A DNA stretch of 24,759 bases from Candidatus Symbiobacter sp. (GTDB lineage: Bacteria > Pseudomonadota > Alphaproteobacteria > Elsterales > Elsteraceae). The position numbers and the translations under genes were made by a program. Shown in pieces: positions 20,772 to 24,759 of this stretch (its first letter is position 1; each line of letters begins with the position of its first letter). The stretch is taken from contig JASGCR010000004.1 of NCBI GenBank assembly GCA_030054015.1, positions 1 to 24,759 on the forward strand, written 5' to 3'. The notes beneath the pieces were generated by a model. It did no database searches, was not told the DNA's origin, and worked only from the letters and a program-made list of their open reading frames with translations.

Positions 20772-21671
20772 ATGCGATTAGATTGGGGTTGGGGGCGGCG
20801 AGCCGGTTTTATTTTTGCCCAAATCATGGCCGTTCTCTTGGTCGGGTGCTTTGGGCTGCTGAGCCGCGCGGCGATGGCAGAGGGGCCGGTGCGTCGCGCC
20901 GCTTTGCTTTCTTATGTCGCCCAGTACCAACTGAGCCTGTTATCGGCGCGTCCCGATTCCGGCATCACGAGTGCCGAGGGTTGGATGATGTCGCGGATTG
21001 AGGAAAAATGTCAGGGTTGGAACACCAAAGATGAGTTTTATTTGGTTTTAAGCGCGGTGGATCAGCCCGACCATGTCATTGCCACCAAATCCACCGGATT
21101 CGAGGCCAAATCGGGTCTGGAATATCAGTTCCGTACCGATCATTGGCACGAAGATGGCAGCACCGATCAATTGAGCGGCAAGGCGGTGTTGGATCGTCAT
21201 TTCCACGGCAGCGTTACCTATAAACAGCCCAAAGCCGATAAAATTACCCTTAAAGAGACCATTTTTTTCCCCACCCGTTTTATGATTGATGTGTTGCAAG
21301 CCGCCGCCGCCAATAAATCTTTTTACCAAGCCCATATGTTTGATGGCAGTGGCCGTAATGGCGGCATGTTGACCACCGTCGCCATTGGCTCAGGCCAGAT
21401 GGTTCCCCCCCTCGCGCCCGATAAAGCGGGCAGCCAACCCAAGCGGGATCGCCTCGGCGAAAAGCAGCCGGGCGAAAAGCGGTGGCCGATTAGTATGGCC
21501 ATGTTTGATATAGATCGCCCCTCGATGTTGCCTTTGTACCAGGTGATGATTTGGCTGCGCGAGACCGGATTGTCCGATGAAATGCGCATGGATTTTGGCG
21601 GATTTATTGTCAAGGCGCGATTGTCCCATATGGAAAAATTACCGGTTTCACTCTCGGCGAAATGCCCATAA
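20772..21671 (+). CDS. eipB: EipB/DUF1849 cell-envelope integrity protein
   Basis: This 299-residue exported protein fits DUF1849, whose Brucella member EipB is a periplasmic beta-spiral protein needed for envelope integrity. The N terminus is a signal peptide (about 1-37, ending AAMAEG). A lipobox-like LVGC at residues 23-26 makes a lipoprotein possible but less likely. The family landmarks EEKCQGWNTKDEF, GLEYQFRTDHW, FPTRFMIDVLQAA and MFDGSG are present. Cys80 and Cys298 correspond to the disulfide pair described for EipB. AAAGG lies before the ATG, and the 16-bp gap from aspS suggests cotranscription. Confidence 0.85.
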   Translation: MRLDWGWGRRAGFIFAQIMAVLLVGCFGLLSRAAMAEGPVRRAALLSYVAQYQLSLLSARPDSGITSAEGWMMSRIEEKCQGWNTKDEFYLVLSAVDQPDHVIATKSTGFEAKSGLEYQFRTDHWHEDGSTDQLSGKAVLDRHFHGSVTYKQPKADKITLKETIFFPTRFMIDVLQAAAANKSFYQAHMFDGSGRNGGMLTTVAIGSGQMVPPLAPDKAGSQPKRDRLGEKQPGEKRWPISMAMFDIDRPSMLPLYQVMIWLRETGLSDEMRMDFGGFIVKARLSHMEKLPVSLSAKCP

Positions 21672-21684
21672 GGGTATCATTGGG

Positions 21685-21701
21685 GAAGGTCTGAGTAAGT
21701 C
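21685..21701 (-). repeat. Dispersed TTATTCAGACC motif, copy 4 (inverted)
   Basis: Read on the minus strand it is GACTTACTCAGACCTTC, one base different in the TTATTCAGACC core. It lies just after eipB, at the start of a 684-bp stretch (21672-22355) without genes that holds two cloverleaf elements, this motif twice and decayed repeat fragments. Confidence 0.5.
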
Positions 21702-21723
21702 GCTTTATTGCCAAAAGAGCCGC

Positions 21724-21872
21724 GCATTTGCGAGCGGCAATTTTACCGGAGCGGTTGCGCCGTAGGCGCAGAGCGACGGTGTAAAATTCGCCGCGAAGCA
21801 ATCCAGAAAAATCTAGCAATTTCAAGATGTTACTGGATTGCTTCGCGGGCGTAAACGCCCGCTCGCAAATGC
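21724..21872. repeat. Second cloverleaf-forming palindrome, unrelated in sequence
   Basis: The outer stem of 13 bp (21724-21736 with 21860-21872, GCATTTGCGAGCG) encloses three arms. Arm A has AATTTTAC (21739-21746) with GTAAAATT (21781-21788) and an inner TGCGCC/GGCGCA hairpin. Arm B is CGAAGCAATCCAG (21794-21806) with 21833-21845. Arm C is GGGCGT (21747+100, i.e. 21847-21852) with 21855-21860. The layout copies that of the R family, but the sequence is different, apart from a short open frame often produced by such repeats. Confidence 0.75.
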
Positions 21873-21890
21873 CATTTCTTTTGTTTCTGG

Positions 21891-21914
21891 GACTTGTTCA
21901 GAGGTTCCTTAAGG
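21891..21914 (+). repeat. Dispersed TTATTCAGACC motif, copy 5 (diverged)
   Basis: GACTTGTTCAGAGG followed by TTCCTTAAGG, a diverged copy with two substitutions in the core. It sits between the two cloverleaf elements. Confidence 0.45.
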
Positions 21915-21972
21915 AAAGTGTGAACACGTCAAATAAAGGGAGCGTCAAAAAAAGGAGCGACAACAGAAAGAA

Positions 21973-22126
21973 CGTCATTACCCGCCGGACTGCAAGCGGG
22001 TATCCGCTTGCAGTCCGAGTCGGGTAATCCCCCAGGAGTATTATTCCTTAAACTCCTGGGGGATTACCCGACTCGAAATATCCGTGTTCCACGGATATTT
22101 CGGCGGGTAATGACGCTCCCTTTTTT
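21973..22126. repeat. Cloverleaf palindromic repeat R7, complete copy
   Basis: The outer stem is 21973-21987 with 22101-22115. Arm 1 is 21988-21999/22004-22015, arm 2 is 22016-22039/22052-22075 (24 bp, 12-base loop) and arm 3 is 22076-22086/22090-22100. All pair without mismatches and without junction gaps. A T6 run ends at 22126, so it would stop plus-strand transcripts coming from aspS-eipB. Confidence 0.9.
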
Positions 22127-22140
22127 GCCGCTCTTTGGCT

Positions 22141-22206
22141 GCGCGGTGGGTAATGACGCTCGTCTTTTCTACCCCTCTTTGGCGGTGCGGCGGGCGATAA
22201 TGACGT
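22141..22206. repeat. Decayed fragments of the cloverleaf outer stem
   Basis: GGTGGGTAATGACGCTC (from 22145) and GGCGGGCGATAATGACG (from 22189) are right-hand outer-stem sequences without left partners. They look like remnants of further copies or partial duplications next to R7. Confidence 0.5.
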
Positions 22207-22248
22207 GCTTACTTTTAAATCTTGAGGGATGATGAGCTTTTTACTATT

Positions 22249-22275
22249 TTGATTAGATCAATTTTTCGCTATAAC
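22249..22275 (+). promoter_or_regulatory. Candidate operator/promoter upstream of divK
   Basis: TTGAT-N3-ATCAA (22249-22261) is a short inverted repeat that could bind a dimeric regulator. A -10-like TATAAC is at 22270-22275. The spacing to a TTGATT -35 is only 15 bases, so the promoter reading is weak. I see no paired TTAA-N7-TTAA CtrA site here. Confidence 0.25.
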
Positions 22276-22355
22276 GCCAGGTACGGATATGGCAGTGACT
22301 TTTTTGCCGCTCAATTTAATTCCGTATGCCGATTGCGGTAAAAAGATGTGTCATC

Positions 22356-22727
22356 ATGGGAAAAATTTTAGTTGTCGAAGATAACCCTCTGAATAAAAAA
22401 TTATTTTGTGATGTGTTGGAAAATAAGGGTCACCAGGTGGTGGCGACCTCGGAAGGAAACCTTGTGCTTGATTTGGTGCGACAAGAGCACCCAAATTTAA
22501 TCGTTATGGATGTGAATTTGCCGCATATTTCGGGCATTGAACTCATCCATATCTTAAAGCAAAGCCAAGAGATGAGACATATTCCGGTGATCGCGGTCAC
22601 GGCTTTCGCCATGAAAGACGAGATGGACGCGCTCAGGGATTCGGGCTGTGATGATATGATGACAAAACCAATATCGGTGGCAGAGTTCTGCACAAAGGTT
22701 GGACAGTATTTGGGTGGACGGAAATGA
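22356..22727 (+). CDS. divK: DivK-type single-domain response regulator
   Basis: This 123-residue cytoplasmic receiver domain has no output domain. The acidic pocket is Glu8/Asp9 (VVEDN), the phospho-acceptor is Asp52 (IVMDVNLP), and Thr82 and Lys104 complete the switch. AVTAFAMKDE and the final KPISV closely match Caulobacter DivK, which tunes the DivJ/PleC and CckA kinases that control CtrA and cell polarity. I chose the ATG at 22356, which gives the canonical MGKILVVEDN start. A frame from 22326 adds ten unrelated residues. The stop overlaps the pleD ATG. Confidence 0.93.
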   Translation: MGKILVVEDNPLNKKLFCDVLENKGHQVVATSEGNLVLDLVRQEHPNLIVMDVNLPHISGIELIHILKQSQEMRHIPVIAVTAFAMKDEMDALRDSGCDDMMTKPISVAEFCTKVGQYLGGRK

Positions 22728-24142
22728 CTGGTCGAATTTTAATCGTTGATGATGTACCCACCAATATTAAATTATTGGAAGCCAAGCTACAGCGCGAATA
22801 TTACGAGATTATTGCGGCCACCAGTGGCGATCAAGCCTTGGAAATGGCACGGAGCCAATCGCCCGATTTGATTTTGCTCGATATTATGATGCCGGGCATG
22901 GATGGGTTTGATGTTTGTCGGCAATTGAAATTAGACCCGGCCTGTTCCAATATTCCGGTGGTCATGATCACGGCTTTGACCGATCTTGAGGATCGGGTGC
23001 GCGGCCTGAATGCCGGGGCCGATGATTTTATCAGCAAACCGGTCAATGATGTGCCGCTCTTGTCGCGGGTGCGTTCGCTTATTCGGTTGAAATCATTGGT
23101 CGATATGTGGAAAGTGCGCGAAGAAACCGTGCAAAAACTCGGTTTGCGCGGTTTTGGTCTGGTGATGGATCACGAGACCTATTTGAATGGCAAAGTATTA
23201 TTTGTCTCGAACACGCGGCACATGGTTGAATCCCTGGCCGATGCGCTGGTCGAGGACAAGGATCAATGCAGTTTTACCCATGCGCCCAGCGAATGCCAAG
23301 CCTTGTTGCAAACCAAACAATTTGAATTGGTGGTGATTGGGTTGGATATTGGCGAACAGGGCGCGCTGCGTTTGACCAGCCAGATTCGCAATAACAGCAA
23401 CGCGGCCATTCGCACCTTGCCGATATTGATTTTATCTATGCATGACAGTGAAATGGATATTGTCGCCAAGGCCCTGGACATTGGCATCAGCGATTATATC
23501 ACCGCGCCGATTCACCGGCCTGAATTTATCGCGCGGGTACGCACGCAAATTCGCCGTTATCGCTTCCAAGAGAGAATGCGCACAAATTACGAGCAATCCA
23601 TTACCCAGGCCACGATTGATCCCCTGACCAATGTGTATAATCGCCGGTTTTTGGATGCCAATCTGAGCCAAATTTTATCCCGCAGCCAATCCTCGCACAA
23701 ACCCTTGGTGGTGGCATTTTGCGATTTGGATCACTTCAAACAATTGAATGATACTTACGGGCATCAAGCCGGCGATGCCGTCCTGGTCGAATTTGCCCGC
23801 CGCTTGCAAGCCAATCTGCGCGGCAATGATTTGGTTGCCCGCATGGGCGGGGAAGAATTTATCGTGATTATGCCCGATACGATGATTGAAACCGCCGCCA
23901 TGGTGGCCGAACGTTTGCGCAGCAAAGTGGGGAACGAACCATTTCTGCTGCCCGATGGAAGACAGGCGGCGGTGACGGTCTCTATCGGTTTGACCTGTAA
24001 CAGCGAGGGTCCCGATGAATCGATCTTTGACCTGGTGAAACGGGCCGATGAAGCGATGTATTTTGCCAAAAATTCCGGGCGTAACCGGGTCTCCACTTCC
24101 CTGCCCGACCGTCCCATGAACTTGCAAGCCTCGCATGTCTGA
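22724..24142 (+). CDS. pleD: PleD-type diguanylate cyclase (REC-REC-GGDEF)
   Basis: This 472-residue response regulator makes c-di-GMP from two GTP. Receiver 1 (about 3-120) has Asp53 as phospho-acceptor (LILLDIMMPGMDG). Receiver 2 (about 155-275) is degenerate (VVIGLDIG) and serves as a dimerisation adaptor. The GGDEF domain (about 295-460) has the active-site motif GGEEF (375-379) and an RxxD inhibitory site, Arg366/Asp369, so feedback inhibition should be intact. The ATG overlaps the divK stop (ATGA), the arrangement of Caulobacter, where the pair drives the swarmer-to-stalked transition. The C-terminal ~10 residues are variable. Confidence 0.95.
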   Translation: MTGRILIVDDVPTNIKLLEAKLQREYYEIIAATSGDQALEMARSQSPDLILLDIMMPGMDGFDVCRQLKLDPACSNIPVVMITALTDLEDRVRGLNAGADDFISKPVNDVPLLSRVRSLIRLKSLVDMWKVREETVQKLGLRGFGLVMDHETYLNGKVLFVSNTRHMVESLADALVEDKDQCSFTHAPSECQALLQTKQFELVVIGLDIGEQGALRLTSQIRNNSNAAIRTLPILILSMHDSEMDIVAKALDIGISDYITAPIHRPEFIARVRTQIRRYRFQERMRTNYEQSITQATIDPLTNVYNRRFLDANLSQILSRSQSSHKPLVVAFCDLDHFKQLNDTYGHQAGDAVLVEFARRLQANLRGNDLVARMGGEEFIVIMPDTMIETAAMVAERLRSKVGNEPFLLPDGRQAAVTVSIGLTCNSEGPDESIFDLVKRADEAMYFAKNSGRNRVSTSLPDRPMNLQASHV

Positions 24143-24163
24143 CCGGCGGCGGTGGGGTGGGTT

Positions 24164-24643
24164 TTAGGCCGGGTTGGCACCCTGAAGGGTCGTGACATCC
24201 ACCCATTCGGCGCGGGTAAGTTCGGCAATTTTATCCGGAGTTAGGCGTACGCCGCTATTGACGGAACCCGCCGCCGGAATCACCACATCGAATCGCCTCA
24301 AACTTTGGTCGCAATAAATTTTTAAGTCCTGGGCCAGACCAAACGGGCAAACCCCTCCGACCGGATGGCCGGTGATGGCAAAAACCTCCTCGGCGGCCAC
24401 CATGCGCGGTTTGGCCCCCAAAGCATCGCGGGCTTTGCGGTTGTCGAGGCGGGCATCTCCCGCCACCACCACCATCACCACCTGCTCGCCCACCCGCACC
24501 GACAGGGTTTTGGCGATGCGACCCGGCTCGACCCCATAGGCGGCGGCGGCGGTCGCCACAGTCGCGGTGGTTTCAGTTAATTCTTCAATCACCGCTTCGG
24601 GCATATGGCGGGCGAAATAATTTTTCACGGATTCAAGCGACAT
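24164..24643 (-). CDS. YbaK/EbsC-family aminoacyl-tRNA deacylase
   Basis: This 159-residue cytoplasmic protein of the YbaK/ProX family hydrolyses wrongly charged tRNAs such as Cys- or Ala-tRNA-Pro. Core features are RIAKTLSVRVGEQVVMVVVAGDARLD with the catalytic-site Lys, then KARDALGAKPRMVAAEEVFAITGHPVGGVCPFGL, the conserved GHPVGGVxPFG motif. The ATG at 24643 has GAGG upstream. The gene converges on pleD with a 21-bp gap. The exact tRNA substrate cannot be told from sequence. Confidence 0.88.
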   Translation of the reverse strand: MSLESVKNYFARHMPEAVIEELTETTATVATAAAAYGVEPGRIAKTLSVRVGEQVVMVVVAGDARLDNRKARDALGAKPRMVAAEEVFAITGHPVGGVCPFGLAQDLKIYCDQSLRRFDVVIPAAGSVNSGVRLTPDKIAELTRAEWVDVTTLQGANPA

Positions 24644-24690
24644 TTTCTACCTCGGTCTTTGGCGGTTTTATACCCCGTTTCCTAAAGAAT

Positions 24691-24736
24691 TCCGATTCTG
24701 ACCTCCCTTCCTGCTTAGGAAGGGTCTGAATAAGTC
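24691..24736. repeat. Hairpin plus inverted TTATTCAGACC motif, copy 6
   Basis: CCCTTCCT (24705-24712) pairs with AGGAAGGG (24717-24724) around loop GCTT. The motif runs on the minus strand at 24719-24736. The wider arms (ATTCTGACC... with GGTCTGAAT) also pair with one mismatch. This is the same hairpin-plus-motif pair as at 25-80, in opposite orientation and with an inverted loop. Confidence 0.65.
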
Positions 24737-24759
24737 CTAAGAGTGTCATTCTGAGGTTA

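Overview
The window comes from an alphaproteobacterium; the order cannot be fixed from this sequence. The evidence is the overlapping divK-pleD pair, a DUF484-xerC-priA neighbourhood, an EipB (DUF1849) envelope protein and the type of AspRS. Core genes look moderately GC-rich, while some accessory genes are clearly more AT-rich.

Layout. Positions 1-313 hold palindromic intergenic repeats. Positions 314-8194, all on the minus strand, encode the four parts of a YejABEF-type peptide/microcin C importer (yejF, yejE, yejB and, after a gap, yejA). About 2.1 kb of unrelated DNA separates yejA from yejB. It contains a two-gene DUF6978/DUF1828-DUF1829 cassette bounded by an exact 20-bp direct repeat of the yejA 3' end, two tandem tiny membrane proteins, an orphan ribbon-helix-helix antitoxin and a cloverleaf-shaped palindromic repeat. 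Upstream of yejA lie tag (3-methyladenine glycosylase I) and two unrecognised small genes with strong ribosome binding sites. Positions 9591-9857 hold more repeats.

Positions 9869-14636 (minus) carry pdxJ, a nitronate monooxygenase-like gene, a xerC-like tyrosine recombinase and a DUF484 gene. priA runs divergently (14672-17086). A YafQ-type toxin-antitoxin pair follows, then a 314-bp inverted-repeat-bounded element, then a second toxin-antitoxin locus whose PIN toxin is cut to 28 codons while its HTH antitoxin is intact. The plus strand continues with aspS and eipB, a repeat-filled gap of about 680 bp, and divK-pleD (cell-cycle phosphosignalling and c-di-GMP synthesis). A YbaK-family tRNA-editing gene closes the window on the minus strand.

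The most unusual content is a dispersed repeat family with up to seven copies or derivatives here. The complete copies fold into a perfect four-way cloverleaf flanked by A- and T-runs. Paired substitutions, swapped arms and inverted loops suggest that it evolves as modules. A second, sequence-unrelated cloverleaf lies at 21724-21872. The most likely undescribed functional system is the DUF6978/DUF1828 cassette at 4990-6360.
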